The position numbers and the translations under genes were made by a program. A DNA stretch of 64,000 nt from Pyrococcus furiosus DSM 3638 (lineage in GTDB: Archaea > Methanobacteriota_B > Thermococci > Thermococcales > Thermococcaceae), in the NCBI RefSeq assembly GCF_000007305.1, contig NC_003413.1, positions 496,001 to 560,000 on the forward strand, read 5' to 3'. The notes under the pieces are model-generated. The model had not been told where the DNA came from. It was given only the letters and a program-made list of their open reading frames with translations, and did not search any database. This document shows, one piece after another, positions 1-9,208 of the stretch. Numbering within the stretch: the stretch's first letter is position 1; each line of letters opens with the position of its first letter.

Positions 1-429
1 ATAATTCACTATAGTGAATCCTCTGTAGAGCTTTTTATTTTCGTAATCAAGTACCCATACTGATATAACAAAAGATGTCCCAATTTCTTCAGAGTATTGT
101 TCTACCCATTTCGAGATAACACTTTGGATCTTCTGGTCAGCTACAGAGATCTTAATTATATTTCCAGAGTCCCAAAACTTTAGTATGGTAGGTTTTTTGA
201 GAGTTCCATAGTAAATAGTCTTATACACTTCGTCTGTAGGGACTAGAGCATCTATCTGCACCTGAACTTCTACGTTTTTTGATATTTTTGTTAAAGGAGT
301 TCCATTTTCGTCTACGAGTATAAATTGCAATTTTGGAAACTTGAAAGCCCCTGCTAAGTATCTCTCTCCTAACAAGCTTAGTAATAGGAAAAATAATACA
401 ACTAATACTAATAGTTTTTTCTTGGGCAT
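1..429 (-). CDS. Secreted or membrane-anchored protein, N-terminal part
   Basis: Open from an ATG at 427-429 to the left edge (143 codons, no stop), so the C-terminus lies outside the window. The first residues are a lysine-rich start (MPKKK) followed by about 15 hydrophobic residues, a typical signal peptide or membrane anchor. The rest is a hydrophilic, beta-rich sequence with no motif I recognise. Function unknown. The promoter must lie in 430-588, which it shares divergently with the hydrolase gene. Confidence 0.7.
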   Translation of the reverse strand, partial: MPKKKLLVLVVLFFLLLSLLGERYLAGAFKFPKLQFILVDENGTPLTKISKNVEVQVQIDALVPTDEVYKTIYYGTLKKPTILKFWDSGNIIKISVADQKIQSVISKWVEQYSEEIGTSFVISVWVLDYENKKLYRGFTIVNY

Positions 430-588
430 TATTCTTCTCCAATGTACGTTTGTACTAATAATCCTATTTAAGACTTTTGATAATAATCCTATAATTAACG
501 AAAGGTGTTGTAGGAGTTGTATATGTACTAAGCTAAGTTGACATAAAAAAGAGGAAAAAGATAAATCCTTTAATTCCTATTTATCTAT

Positions 589-1362
589 ATGACCCAGGTA
601 TACAAAGCAAAATTTGGAACTCCAAACAGAGGATGGGTTATAATAGTTCACGGATTAGGAGAGCACAGTGGAAGGTACTCAAAACTGGTAAGCATGCTTG
701 TAAATGAAGGATATGCAGTCTATACATTTGACTGGCCAGGTCATGGAAAGAGCCCAGGAAAAAGAGGTCATACAAGCGTTGAAGAAGCAATGGAAATAAT
801 AGACTTTATCATAGAGGAGATAAACGATAAACCTTTTCTCTTTGGCCACAGCCTCGGAGGATTAACAGTGATAAGATATGCAGAAACAAGGCCAGAAAAG
901 ATTAGAGGAGTTATTGCCTCCTCCCCAGCTCTGGCTAAGAGCCCAAAAACACCCTCTTTTATGGTTGCACTTGCAAAAATTCTTGGAGTCTTGCTTCCAA
1001 GCTTAACACTCTCCAATGGAATAGATCCCAATCTTCTCTCAAGAAATCCAGATGCTGTAAAAAGATACATAGAAGATCCCCTGGTTCATGACAGAATTTC
1101 TGCCAAACTGGGAAGGAGCATATTCAAGAACATGGATCTTGCTCACAGAGAAGCCCACAAAATTAAAGTTCCAGTTCTACTCTTAGTTGGGACTGGGGAT
1201 GTTATAACTCCTCCAGAAGGAGCTAGAAAGTTATACGGGGAAATCAAAGTGGAAGATAAGGAAATTGTAGAGTTCGAAGGTGCATACCATGAGATATTTG
1301 AAGATCCAGAATGGGGAGAAGAGTTTCATAAAAAGATAGTTGAGTGGATAAAGAAGCATTGA
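589..1362 (+). CDS. Alpha/beta hydrolase, monoacylglycerol lipase/lysophospholipase type
   Basis: 257 residues of the serine hydrolase (Hydrolase_4) family. Visible are the oxyanion-type HGLGEHSGRY motif near residue 21, the nucleophile elbow GHSLGG near residue 87, a late Asp in GTGDVITPP and a catalytic His in GAYHEIFEDPEWGEE. The family hydrolyses acyl esters of glycerol or lysophospholipids; the natural substrate in an archaeon with ether lipids is unclear and could be an exogenous ester. There is no signal peptide, so it is cytoplasmic. The start ATG follows an AT-rich promoter closely, so the mRNA is probably nearly leaderless. It stands alone. Confidence 0.85.
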   Translation: MTQVYKAKFGTPNRGWVIIVHGLGEHSGRYSKLVSMLVNEGYAVYTFDWPGHGKSPGKRGHTSVEEAMEIIDFIIEEINDKPFLFGHSLGGLTVIRYAETRPEKIRGVIASSPALAKSPKTPSFMVALAKILGVLLPSLTLSNGIDPNLLSRNPDAVKRYIEDPLVHDRISAKLGRSIFKNMDLAHREAHKIKVPVLLLVGTGDVITPPEGARKLYGEIKVEDKEIVEFEGAYHEIFEDPEWGEEFHKKIVEWIKKH

Positions 1363-1368
1363 GAGGGG

Positions 1369-1425
1369 AAGTCAGGCGACTGTTTATTCATCACTAGCTC
1401 AGCACTCGGCAAACTCATCATCCCC
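1369..1425 (-). ncRNA. Box C/D sRNA (2'-O-methylation guide)
   Basis: Read on the minus strand the segment has every element in order: box C ATGATGA (1421-1415), a 12-nt guide, D' CTGA (1402-1399), a 4-nt spacer, C' GTGATGA (1394-1388), a second 12-nt guide, and D CTGA (1375-1372). All four boxes match the consensus and both guides are the standard archaeal length. The complements of the guides, GCGACTGTTTAT and CACTCGGCAAAC, resemble two neighbouring stretches of 23S rRNA domain IV as I remember it (E. coli GCAACTGTTTAT and CACTGTGCAAAC, near nucleotides 1770-1800). It would direct fibrillarin, Nop5 and L7Ae to that site. It lies directly behind the hydrolase stop on the opposite strand. Confidence 0.88.
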
Positions 1426-1512
1426 TCCTGCAACACCTTGTTTTTGTTTTTTATAACATTTACTGAGTCGAGAATAAGCCTCTAGATTGAACAGAAAAAT
1501 GTATAAAAACAG

Positions 1513-1935
1513 CTAGAGATGCTGGATTGGAGTTTCTGCACCACAAGCTTCACACTTAAGGAAGTGGAACCTGTCCCTTTTAATTATCTTCGTATCAGGA
1601 GAGCCACATACTGGACAGATAACATACTCTTTTATGTACTTCTTTAGCTTGTTTGCTATTAAATATGGCGTGAATCTACCCTGAAGGACTACTCTTCTAC
1701 CTTCAAGAGTTCCAGCTGTAGCTATTTCTCTAAGCAAGAACTTGAGCAAGTGCTGTGGATCTCTGTTTAGAGCATCCGCAATATCCTTGAAGTTCTCGAT
1801 TATAGTCTTATTACCTTCAATAGTTACGAGAGCTCCTGGGACTTCAAAACGTGACTTGTGGTGTTTAACGTTCTCAGGTAACTCTTGGTATGCCTTTTCA
1901 AGGAGCTTTTCATAATCGTAATAGTCAATTTCCAT
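1513..1935 (-). CDS. eif2b: Translation initiation factor aIF2 subunit beta
   Basis: 140 residues, the usual archaeal length. It has the N-terminal helix ([12 protein letters not shown]) that contacts aIF2-gamma, the alpha/beta core with the family run GNKTIIENF, and a C-terminal C2-C2 zinc ribbon (CPVCGSPDT with CEACGAETP). It is part of the heterotrimer that delivers initiator Met-tRNA to the small ribosomal subunit. A GGTGAGGT ribosome-binding site precedes the ATG at 1933-1935. It is the last gene of the minus-strand series MCM-aIF2-beta, 42 bp behind MCM. Confidence 0.95.
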
Positions 1936-1977
1936 TTACCTCACCCCCACATCTAGCTGTTTTTCCTACTATATAAA

Positions 1978-4900
1978 TCAGACGGTTTTGTAGTAACCAC
2001 TCTCTGGCATATATATTTGACCCTTCTCCAAAAGTTTTTCAAGGATTTCTCTTGCTTCCTGCTTCTCTATTCCTGCTTTCTTTGCTTCTTCTAAGATATC
2101 ATTAACGTGGGCGCCTCTTTCGCTGGTCTTCTGAAGCTTTTCAATGATATCCAGTATTTTCTCTATTTTACTGAGCTTTCTTGCGCTCTGACCTAATTCT
2201 AGAATTGTCACGTCAATTTGCCCGGTCTCATCCATTGCAATTTGCTTTAGCGTGTATTCCATCAGTTTTATTGCTTCTCTTGCATCTTCCCTTGTTACTA
2301 TTGGGCTTAGCCTCATCCTTGCATGAGCTTCGCTTAATCTAATGAGGGCCTCGAGCTGTCTAGCTGTTATTGGGATTGGTGGTATCCCCTCTTCTTCTCC
2401 CTTTGTCTTCTTTACACTCTTTCTCATTCTCACATAGTACTTCTCTATCTCTTCCATAGCTTCTTCACTTATAACGGGATGAATATTCTTCCTTGCATAA
2501 GCGATGTACTTCCTTAGAATTTCATGAGGTATTTTTGGGGCCACGACTTCACTTTCTCCCCTTCTGACCCTTAAGATGTGTCTGGCAACTTCACTGTCAA
2601 TTTTGTCATCGGGCTCATCAATTAACACAAATATTAGGTCAAATCTACTTAGAAGTGTAGGGGGAAGGTCAATTTGCTCGAATGGATTTTTCATTCTATT
2701 AAATCTTCCCTGTTTCGGATTTGCAGCCGCAATGACTGTAGTTCTAGCGTTTAGAGTTGCCGTAATCCCTGCTTTTGAAATGCTTATTGTCTGTTGTTCT
2801 AAGGCTTCATGTATCACGCTCCTATCCCTGTCGCTCATCTTGTCGAGCTCGTCGATTAGAGCATAACCCCCATCTGCAAGGACTAAAGCTCCCGCCTCCA
2901 AAACCCATCCTCCCGTGAACTCATCCCTAACTGCTGCAGCAGTATTGTGGACTACAAAGCCATTTGCTATGAAGCTGTGAGAACCTTCAACTGTAAGGTC
3001 ATAAACGTAGGGGTATGGACTTTTGATAATCTTTACAGATTCTACTCTTTCTGGTATCAAATCTGAGGAGAGTATGACCTTTAGAGTGTTAACTTTTTCC
3101 TTAATTTTTGCCTCTTCTTCCGTAACTTCACTTAAAATCCACGCAAGTTTATTGTAGAGTTTTTCATCTTTTATTTCCTGGGCAATTTTCACAAGTTCAC
3201 TGTAAGTTGCTCTTTCACGATTTATTTCTTCTCTTAAGCCCTCTGGGAGCTCTACTGGAACTGTCCCTATATCGAGTTCTCCTTTTTCATGGAGGGAACT
3301 GTAGACATCCTCTTCACTGGTTCCATAGAACTTAGATATTTCAGCTATAAACTCTCTAAATAGCTCCACTTCATGGGTCACGACGCTAACGTTGTACCCT
3401 AAGATTTTCTGGATGTACTCCCTTCCAATGATGACTTTTCCTGTCTCATCTACCGAGGAAACTATTCCAAGCCTTAGCAATAAAATCTGTAGCCTCTTTG
3501 CCATATCTTTATCGACTTTAATGACCGCTGTATCTCCGACGAGTCTTCCGACTTTGTCAAATATTCCCTTTAGATAAGCGGAAATTGTCCTCTCAGATGA
3601 ACTAAAGAACTCCAAAGGATCGGAAAGGGACAGTCCACGCTTGTATGCAAGCTTTTCATCTAAAGTTTCTTGTTTCCCATTGATATGTAACTTTTTAACC
3701 GTTAGGACGTAATCTCCAGGTTTTATTTTTCCAGCTTCTTTCCATTCAAGTGTCCCATTGAAGGTCAGAAGTTTTGTCTCAGGAGTTACTGTTATCTCTT
3801 TTCCAGTAATGGTCTTTATTGTAACTAATTCTTCTGGGGATTTTAACTTCCAAACCTTGCTAACAACTGAAGGTTTGACTTTCCCTGTTACTAAATCTAG
3901 GGATATTCCTCTTCCCAGGTAAGGAGCATAGAAAATCCCACTTGAGTATTCTAGGAAGCCTACTTCTCTTCCCCATTCTTCCGTTAGCTTTCCTATTTCT
4001 TGAACTTTGTCATTCACTACCACTAAAGAATCGGGAGCTACACAAAGACCTGCTGCGGAACTACTTTTTCCTGAAGTGTAAATGGCCCTAGGAGCGAGGT
4101 TTGCCACATACCTTAAAATCTGGCTCTTTGCAACTCCTGGGTCTCCGACCAGGAGGACATGTATATCTCCTCTAAGCCTAGTTCCATCAGGTAACTTTCT
4201 TGAAACTCCTCCAAACAGGGCAAGTGCTATTCCCTTCTTGACTTCTTTGTATCCATATATGGCAGGAGCTATTGAATCAACTATTGCATCTACTATGTCT
4301 TTTCTTTTTGCTAGCTCCTTTATTATCTGCTCCTCTTCTGGAGAAATTTCTAATTCTTGTATCTCTTTACTAACAGGTTCAATGTGATTTACCTCGAGGA
4401 TTTTTCTAAATATTGGAGTTTTCTCTCTCTTTTCAAGAACGACTCTCAAAATTCCTGTTACAATAACTCTGTCTCCTGGGAGGGCTACATCCACTATGTC
4501 ATCAAGCAGAATACCATCGATAAACCTTGGCATTTCTCCTCCTTTTAGGGTTTCTGGTCTATCCTGAATCCTAAAGCTCTGGAAGTTTACGAAGGAGCTC
4601 TTGTTAACATCTAGTTCTATATTTTTGCTTCCACATTGTTCGCACTTCTTAACTTTTTCAAGGCTTTCATAGGGTTTTTGAGGCACTATCATTTCATGAC
4701 CGCAGTCCTTACATACGAAAACTGCCACAGAGACAAAGGGCTTAATTTCTCCTACTCTCGTCACGATTCCTTCTACTTGAATTAACTTGTTGATGTGCTC
4801 TGCCCCAATGTCTTTGACCATTAGGGTTTCTGGCAAATTATAAAACCTTGCGTGTATTTTTCCCACGTCTTCTCTTTGGAAGTCTTCTCGTAATACAATC

Positions 4901-5136
4901 TGGATTGCATCTTCTGCGGCACTTATTCCTTCTTCGGGGTTCTCTATAACTTCATGAGCTAGCTCTGAGTCAAAGGAATTTAGGTGCATCCAGTCTATTG
5001 CAACAGACCTCTTGGGTGTTATTGTAAGTAAATCAGTTATTTTACCTCTGTATACTGGGTTACCATCTTCGTCTGTATACTCCCTAAGGAAGTTTGCAAA
5101 TCTCTCAATCATCTCCTCCCTGTCCACGCTAATCAC
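1978..5136 (-). CDS. mcm: Replicative helicase MCM, interrupted by an intein
   Basis: 1052 residues as translated, 685 after splicing. The N-terminal domain has a zinc site (Cys142, Cys145, Cys165, Cys168). The AAA+ domain has Walker A GDPGVAKSQ at 331-339, Walker B with LIDELDKM near 760, sensor Asn806 and arginine finger SRFD at 830-833; a winged helix follows. The hexamer is the 3'-5' helicase of the replication fork. The intein sits in the ATPase core between Walker A and Walker B, so helicase activity needs splicing. The 5' end overlaps the GINS gene by 8 bp, and the two proteins form the CMG-like helicase, so co-transcription makes sense. Confidence 0.97.
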   Translation of the reverse strand: MISVDREEMIERFANFLREYTDEDGNPVYRGKITDLLTITPKRSVAIDWMHLNSFDSELAHEVIENPEEGISAAEDAIQIVLREDFQREDVGKIHARFYNLPETLMVKDIGAEHINKLIQVEGIVTRVGEIKPFVSVAVFVCKDCGHEMIVPQKPYESLEKVKKCEQCGSKNIELDVNKSSFVNFQSFRIQDRPETLKGGEMPRFIDGILLDDIVDVALPGDRVIVTGILRVVLEKREKTPIFRKILEVNHIEPVSKEIQELEISPEEEQIIKELAKRKDIVDAIVDSIAPAIYGYKEVKKGIALALFGGVSRKLPDGTRLRGDIHVLLVGDPGVAKSQILRYVANLAPRAIYTSGKSSSAAGLCVAPDSLVVVNDKVQEIGKLTEEWGREVGFLEYSSGIFYAPYLGRGISLDLVTGKVKPSVVSKVWKLKSPEELVTIKTITGKEITVTPETKLLTFNGTLEWKEAGKIKPGDYVLTVKKLHINGKQETLDEKLAYKRGLSLSDPLEFFSSSERTISAYLKGIFDKVGRLVGDTAVIKVDKDMAKRLQILLLRLGIVSSVDETGKVIIGREYIQKILGYNVSVVTHEVELFREFIAEISKFYGTSEEDVYSSLHEKGELDIGTVPVELPEGLREEINRERATYSELVKIAQEIKDEKLYNKLAWILSEVTEEEAKIKEKVNTLKVILSSDLIPERVESVKIIKSPYPYVYDLTVEGSHSFIANGFVVHNTAAAVRDEFTGGWVLEAGALVLADGGYALIDELDKMSDRDRSVIHEALEQQTISISKAGITATLNARTTVIAAANPKQGRFNRMKNPFEQIDLPPTLLSRFDLIFVLIDEPDDKIDSEVARHILRVRRGESEVVAPKIPHEILRKYIAYARKNIHPVISEEAMEEIEKYYVRMRKSVKKTKGEEEGIPPIPITARQLEALIRLSEAHARMRLSPIVTREDAREAIKLMEYTLKQIAMDETGQIDVTILELGQSARKLSKIEKILDIIEKLQKTSERGAHVNDILEEAKKAGIEKQEAREILEKLLEKGQIYMPESGYYKTV
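2944..4044 (-). other. Intein in MCM (367 residues)
   Basis: The intein runs from Cys365 (codon 4044-4042) to an Asn preceded by His (Asn codon 2946-2944), and the first C-extein residue is Thr. The N-terminal splicing block reads CVAPDSLVVV and the C-terminal block FIANGFVVHN. The interior has one recognisable but degenerate LAGLIDADG-like stretch, LKGIFDKVGRL, and no clear second copy, which suggests the homing endonuclease is decayed. The insertion point, shortly after Walker A, is a known intein site in archaeal MCM (Cdc21) proteins. Splicing should be intact because the nucleophiles and the terminal His-Asn are present. Confidence 0.93.
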
Positions 5137-5617
5137 CTATCCACTCTCTCCTTATTTTAGAGATCTCAAGGTATATTCTCTTTTCAGCTGGGGATAATCT
5201 CGCTAGAATTTCCATACTGTTTGGTCTAAGCCTCACAGCCTCTAGTATCTTTTTAAATCTTATCTCTTTCAGAGTCTTATACTTCTTCTTTAGATTTGCT
5301 AACTTTGTGACCTTAGTTTGTATTGTTTCTATGTTGTCGACCTTCTCTTGGATGTACTTTTCTAGATAATAGATGTAAAATTCAGCTTTTTCGTACAGTC
5401 CCTCTGGTATTGGAGTCAATGGGAGGTTTTTCTTTTCTTCTGATAACACTCTATCGATCTCTCCTATGACTTTATCAGCTTCATCGATTATTTCAACTAC
5501 TCCACTCTCCCACAATTCCTTGGCTTTCCAATCTTCTAGCAGTATCATATCTCCTTCATTCCAATTCTCAAACTTCTTGAGTACTTTTACTGGAATCAAT
5601 ACCTTACCCGTGAACAT
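5129..5617 (-). CDS. gins23: GINS complex subunit Gins23
   Basis: 162 residues. The N-terminal beta domain (FTGKVLIPVKVLKKFENW) is followed by the helical A domain, the order expected for the Sld5/Psf1-unlike Gins23 (Psf2/Psf3) type. Together with Gins51, which is not in this window, it forms the archaeal GINS tetramer that binds and stimulates MCM. It overlaps the mcm start by 8 bp, fitting a gins23-mcm operon as I recall for P. furiosus. The sequence is weakly conserved across archaea, so the call leans on gene order as well as length. Confidence 0.88.
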   Translation of the reverse strand: MFTGKVLIPVKVLKKFENWNEGDMILLEDWKAKELWESGVVEIIDEADKVIGEIDRVLSEEKKNLPLTPIPEGLYEKAEFYIYYLEKYIQEKVDNIETIQTKVTKLANLKKKYKTLKEIRFKKILEAVRLRPNSMEILARLSPAEKRIYLEISKIRREWIGD

Positions 5618-5669
5618 GATTACTCCCCCAATACTTGAATGACATTAGAGAAAATAGGGGTTAAAAAAT

Positions 5670-6416
5670 CTAAGTGAGGTCGCCGCATGTACAATAATGT
5701 TCATACGCTAAAGTTTCAAGGTCTTCAAATCCTACTCCTGTCTTTGCTGAGAGGTACAAAACCCTTACTGGAGGAGAAAGTTCGGGGAAGACTTGACACA
5801 TTTTATAAGCTAAAAGTCCTTGAGTTGAGACATCAAATTTTAGCTTCGTAGTTAGGTACTCTATATCTTCAAAATACTTTTTATGTCTTTCAAATTCTTT
5901 TTCAGATAAAAGGTCTACCTTATTTAATGCTGGCACTGTTGTTGCTCCTAGTCTTAGGTCTATTAGGAGAGAGAAAAATCTTACGAAACAGTAGTCGTGA
6001 GGTCTCTTGAGGATTTCTGGATCGGAAAGGTAAACAACTAAAGGATATGGTAAGTTGTTCATTAGTTTGACTCCAAATTCATGGAAAATAAAAGTCTCCA
6101 TCTGTCCAGGAGTATCGATTAAAACATAGTCATTGGACTTCTCCAACTCCAAAATTTTGTTTATGTAATGTTCCACTCTTGTCAATAGCCTATCATAGCT
6201 TTCGACTATTGCTCCATTTGGTCCATATCCTTCTTTCATTAAATCTCTGACTGTTATAAAATCTCTTACATCTATATCAGGCTTATATGGAAGATTTTCG
6301 ACTCCTGTATCCAAGTTAACGTAAGCTACTCTGTAGTTTTCCTCTAAGTATCTTCCAAATGCTCCAGTTAGAGTAGTTTTCCCACTTCCCGCGGTTCCTA
6401 AAAATGCTATTATCAT
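5670..6416 (-). CDS. GPN-loop GTPase
   Basis: 248 residues. P-loop GTAGSGKTT at 7-15, the diagnostic Gly-Pro-Asn loop in EGYGPNGAIVESYDRL near residue 72, Walker B-like DTPGQMETF, and NKVD for guanine recognition. GPN GTPases are homodimers; the eukaryotic relatives assemble RNA polymerase II, while the archaeal role (described for P. abyssi PAB0955) is not settled and may involve replication proteins. It lies between MinD and the GINS-MCM genes on the same strand, which fits a replication link. Confidence 0.92.
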   Translation of the reverse strand: MIIAFLGTAGSGKTTLTGAFGRYLEENYRVAYVNLDTGVENLPYKPDIDVRDFITVRDLMKEGYGPNGAIVESYDRLLTRVEHYINKILELEKSNDYVLIDTPGQMETFIFHEFGVKLMNNLPYPLVVYLSDPEILKRPHDYCFVRFFSLLIDLRLGATTVPALNKVDLLSEKEFERHKKYFEDIEYLTTKLKFDVSTQGLLAYKMCQVFPELSPPVRVLYLSAKTGVGFEDLETLAYEHYCTCGDLT

Positions 6417-6463
6417 TGGTTTCTCCCCATTCGTTAGGTAGCCCTAACAAGTTTAAAGCTTAA

Positions 6464-7201
6464 CTAGTACATGACTCTCGCTTTAAGGCCTGCAAGTTTT
6501 TCAATTTCTTCTGCAAGCTTAACAAAAGCCTTGGCTCCTTTACTTTCGGGCTTATACTTAACTGCTGGAATCCCTTCTAAGGTTCCTTCTCTAATGGCTG
6601 GATCTTCTGGAATTACAGCAAGGAGTGGAACCTCCATTACATCTTCTGCAGCTTCTGGGGGAATATCCCTATCACTTCGGCCATATCTATTTAAAACAAA
6701 TCCTAGAATTGCCAATCCAGCTTTTTTCAGGACTATTCCAACCTTCATTGTATCGGTAAGACAGGAAATCTCGGGATTAGTTACAAGGAGTGCCTCTTCT
6801 CCGCTAAGCATTGCACTCATTGCATCTAGTTGAAGTCCCGCTGGACAGTCAATCAGAATAAAATCAAATTTGTCCTTAAGAGACTTTATTACCTCTGGCA
6901 ACTTTCTCGGATCAGCTTTTAAAACATGTTCCCAGTCTACAGCGCCTGGAAGTACATAGACGTTATCAAATTGGGTCATATATATTGCATCTTCCACATT
7001 AGCTTCTCCAGCGAGGACATCATGAAGAGTAACATCAGGATCATCTACCCCTAAAACTAAGCTTAGATTAGCCATTGTTAAATCTCCATCGACCGCAAGA
7101 ACTTTTCTTCCACGATCTCCTAATGCTACTGAGAGATTTGCAGTTACCGTAGTTTTTCCAGTACCTCCTTTTCCTGAAACTATCGAGATTATCCTCCCCA
7201 T
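6464..7201 (-). CDS. minD: MinD/ParA-family ATPase
   Basis: 245 residues with a deviant Walker A, KGGTGKTT at 11-18, the switch I region VDGDLTMANLS, and switch II IDCPAGLQLDAM. I recognise it as the P. furiosus MinD whose crystal structure was solved. Bacterial MinD places the division site with MinC and MinE; neither is visible here, and archaeal MinD paralogues mostly position other cell-surface or motility structures. The C-terminus (EEIEKLAGLKARVMY) could form a short amphipathic helix for membrane contact. It precedes the GPN GTPase in the same direction with a 47-bp gap. Confidence 0.92.
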   Translation of the reverse strand: MGRIISIVSGKGGTGKTTVTANLSVALGDRGRKVLAVDGDLTMANLSLVLGVDDPDVTLHDVLAGEANVEDAIYMTQFDNVYVLPGAVDWEHVLKADPRKLPEVIKSLKDKFDFILIDCPAGLQLDAMSAMLSGEEALLVTNPEISCLTDTMKVGIVLKKAGLAILGFVLNRYGRSDRDIPPEAAEDVMEVPLLAVIPEDPAIREGTLEGIPAVKYKPESKGAKAFVKLAEEIEKLAGLKARVMY

Positions 7202-7314
7202 TTAATGACCTCCAAATGTTATATCTTCCCTACGAATTTTAACATTTTTGTGCTAACGTTTTTAGTTTGCCATCGAAACGTTAAGTTTTTAAGCTAAGCA
7301 GTGAGGCTCTGTTT

Positions 7315-8169
7315 GTGTTGGGGATAATCTTAGGGCTAATCTCAGCATTTTGTTGGGGAAGTGCCTCTGTCCTAGTTAAAGTTGGGTTAAAGGATAAGAG
7401 TCCAGTATATGCTAACGTTATAAGGCTTTACTTCTCCGCAACAACCTACGTATTAATATTTCTGATTACTGGAAGACTTGAGCTATTGGTCTCTTTGCCA
7501 ATAAAGTACCACATTTTGGCGTTTATTTCTGGTCAGTTTGGCTTTGTTATTGGCGATTATTTTTACTTCTCTGCTCTTAAACGGTTGGGAGTTTCAAGAA
7601 CAGTTCCAATAACATCCACATATCCTCTTTGGACAATATTGTGGGCATTTTTGCTGGGTAAAGAAATTACAGTGTTAACTGTTATTGGCGCTGTTTTAAT
7701 CGTTATAGGCATAGTAATTGTTAGGAAAGCAGAGACAGAAGAGAATGTTGATCCTGTAGGTATTTTATATGCCTTCCTAACTCCAATATTTTGGAGCTTG
7801 GCGATTATAATTATGGACTGGCTCTCTTCACGGATAGAATCTCTATCCCTAGCAGGACTAAGGATAATTTACGCGGCTGTTGGGATAACTTTCGTCTCTT
7901 GGAGGTATCTTCCAGAATTTAAAAAAGCAACAAGAAAAGAACTTTTAGTTCTTAGTCTTGCTGGACTCTTGGGATTAGTTGTGGCTCAGTATTCATTCGT
8001 AAAAGGTACTGCATTGGTGGGTGCTGAAATAGTGACTCCGGTTACCGCTATTAACCCAATGATTTCCACATTGTTGGCTATTGGATTACTTAAAGAGCCC
8101 TTCAACAAGAAAATATTGATTAGTCTAATCCTAATCATAACAGGAATAATACTAATTAGTCAAGCTTGA
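7315..8169 (+). CDS. EamA/DMT-family transporter
   Basis: 284 residues with about ten hydrophobic segments arranged as two five-helix halves, each ending in a glycine-rich helix such as VIGAVLIVIGIVIV and LILIITGIILI. This is the EamA (DMT) fold used for metabolite export or uptake; the substrate cannot be read from sequence. The start is GTG at 7315 after a GTGAGG ribosome-binding site. Its 3' end overlaps the convergent HTH gene by 14 bp. Confidence 0.85.
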   Translation: MLGIILGLISAFCWGSASVLVKVGLKDKSPVYANVIRLYFSATTYVLIFLITGRLELLVSLPIKYHILAFISGQFGFVIGDYFYFSALKRLGVSRTVPITSTYPLWTILWAFLLGKEITVLTVIGAVLIVIGIVIVRKAETEENVDPVGILYAFLTPIFWSLAIIIMDWLSSRIESLSLAGLRIIYAAVGITFVSWRYLPEFKKATRKELLVLSLAGLLGLVVAQYSFVKGTALVGAEIVTPVTAINPMISTLLAIGLLKEPFNKKILISLILIITGIILISQA

Positions 8170-9157
8170 TTTTCCGCTCAATTTTGACTACGAAAGTCTT
8201 TCCACTCTTTTCTCTCTTAATGAGACCCTTATTTTCAAGTTCTTGTATTACCTTGCTTATTGTAGGTCTAGAATAGCCAACTAATTCTGGAAGATCCTCT
8301 TGTTTGATTTCCCCTCCATGCTCTAAAATAGCTCTTAATACAGCCTTTTCTTTTTCATTTAGGAGATTTAAGATTTCATTTTGTTGGGTCCTAACTTTTC
8401 TTCCCAGGTAGAAGAATATTGGAGCTGATACAACTAGGGTTATTAGAACTCCCTTTAGGAATGAGTATTTACTTTCTTGGGGCTGAGGAGTTGTTGAGGT
8501 TTGGGTGTAGAATGGGGGTGGCTCTATGCTTCTCCCAATCCAATAAGTTTCGTATCCTAGCTCCTTTAGAGTATTTTCAACAGTTTCATTTATTCCAAAT
8601 CCAACTAAAACAACTATCTTTGCATTAAGTTCTTCTAGTCCTCTTAAGGCACTTGGAGAAAGTTGACTTTCCCAGGTCAGAAGGAGGGGATAGTTATATT
8701 CCACTGCCAACTCAGCTGCGGCAAGAGTAGAACCATAATCCAAAGCGCTTGCAAGTATAACTGTCTTACTCCCATTTGGATAAAAGTGCAAAGCAAGTTT
8801 TTCTGCAGTTTCTGTTCTATCTGCCCCCCCTATTCGGGTTACAATGAACCCCATGTTTTCTAATTCTTTTTCAACTTCTAGACTAATTGCATTAACGTTT
8901 CCAACTATTAGAAGTCTCGTTCTCCCTAATTGAATATAAGAGTATAATTGGGCTTTTGTGACTTCATTAAGCTCTTTTGGATTAATTGGTAGAATTGGAA
9001 TGTTAAAGGAGTGTGAATATGGTAGTGTAATGAGATAGTCAATAAGCTCATCATTTCGAACAAGAATTAAATCGTATCTAGGCTGTTCCTCTCCTAATAC
9101 TGGTGGAATTAGAAGGAGAAATGATATTACTGTCATAAAGACAATTGCCTTTTTCAC
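8156..9157 (-). CDS. Membrane-anchored protein with cell-wall-binding repeats and a C-terminal winged helix
   Basis: 333 residues. A signal peptide (MKKAIVFMTVISFLLLIPPV) leads into an extracellular part with at least two cell-wall-binding-repeat-like units (IVTRIGGADRTETAEKLA near 102-119 and a second centred on VVLVGFGINETVENTL). One transmembrane helix near 236-255 (LKGVLITLVVSAPIFFYLG) is followed by a cytoplasmic winged helix (EKAVLRAILEHGGEI, SRPTISKVIQELENKG). The layout is that of a one-piece surface sensor that could bind DNA from the membrane. Ligand and targets are unknown. A perfect palindrome lies just upstream of its TATA box and could be its operator. Confidence 0.85.
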   Translation of the reverse strand: MKKAIVFMTVISFLLLIPPVLGEEQPRYDLILVRNDELIDYLITLPYSHSFNIPILPINPKELNEVTKAQLYSYIQLGRTRLLIVGNVNAISLEVEKELENMGFIVTRIGGADRTETAEKLALHFYPNGSKTVILASALDYGSTLAAAELAVEYNYPLLLTWESQLSPSALRGLEELNAKIVVLVGFGINETVENTLKELGYETYWIGRSIEPPPFYTQTSTTPQPQESKYSFLKGVLITLVVSAPIFFYLGRKVRTQQNEILNLLNEKEKAVLRAILEHGGEIKQEDLPELVGYSRPTISKVIQELENKGLIKREKSGKTFVVKIERKIKLD

Positions 9158-9208
9158 TGTATACCCCTCCAGTTACTCGGATTTTATTATTATCTGACGT
9201 ATTTAAAA

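Noticed and set aside
768-1070. Antisense reading frame inside the hydrolase gene
   Set aside because: It has no promoter or ribosome-binding site and is fully explained as a shadow of the coding strand; similar antisense frames across the window were left out for the same reason.
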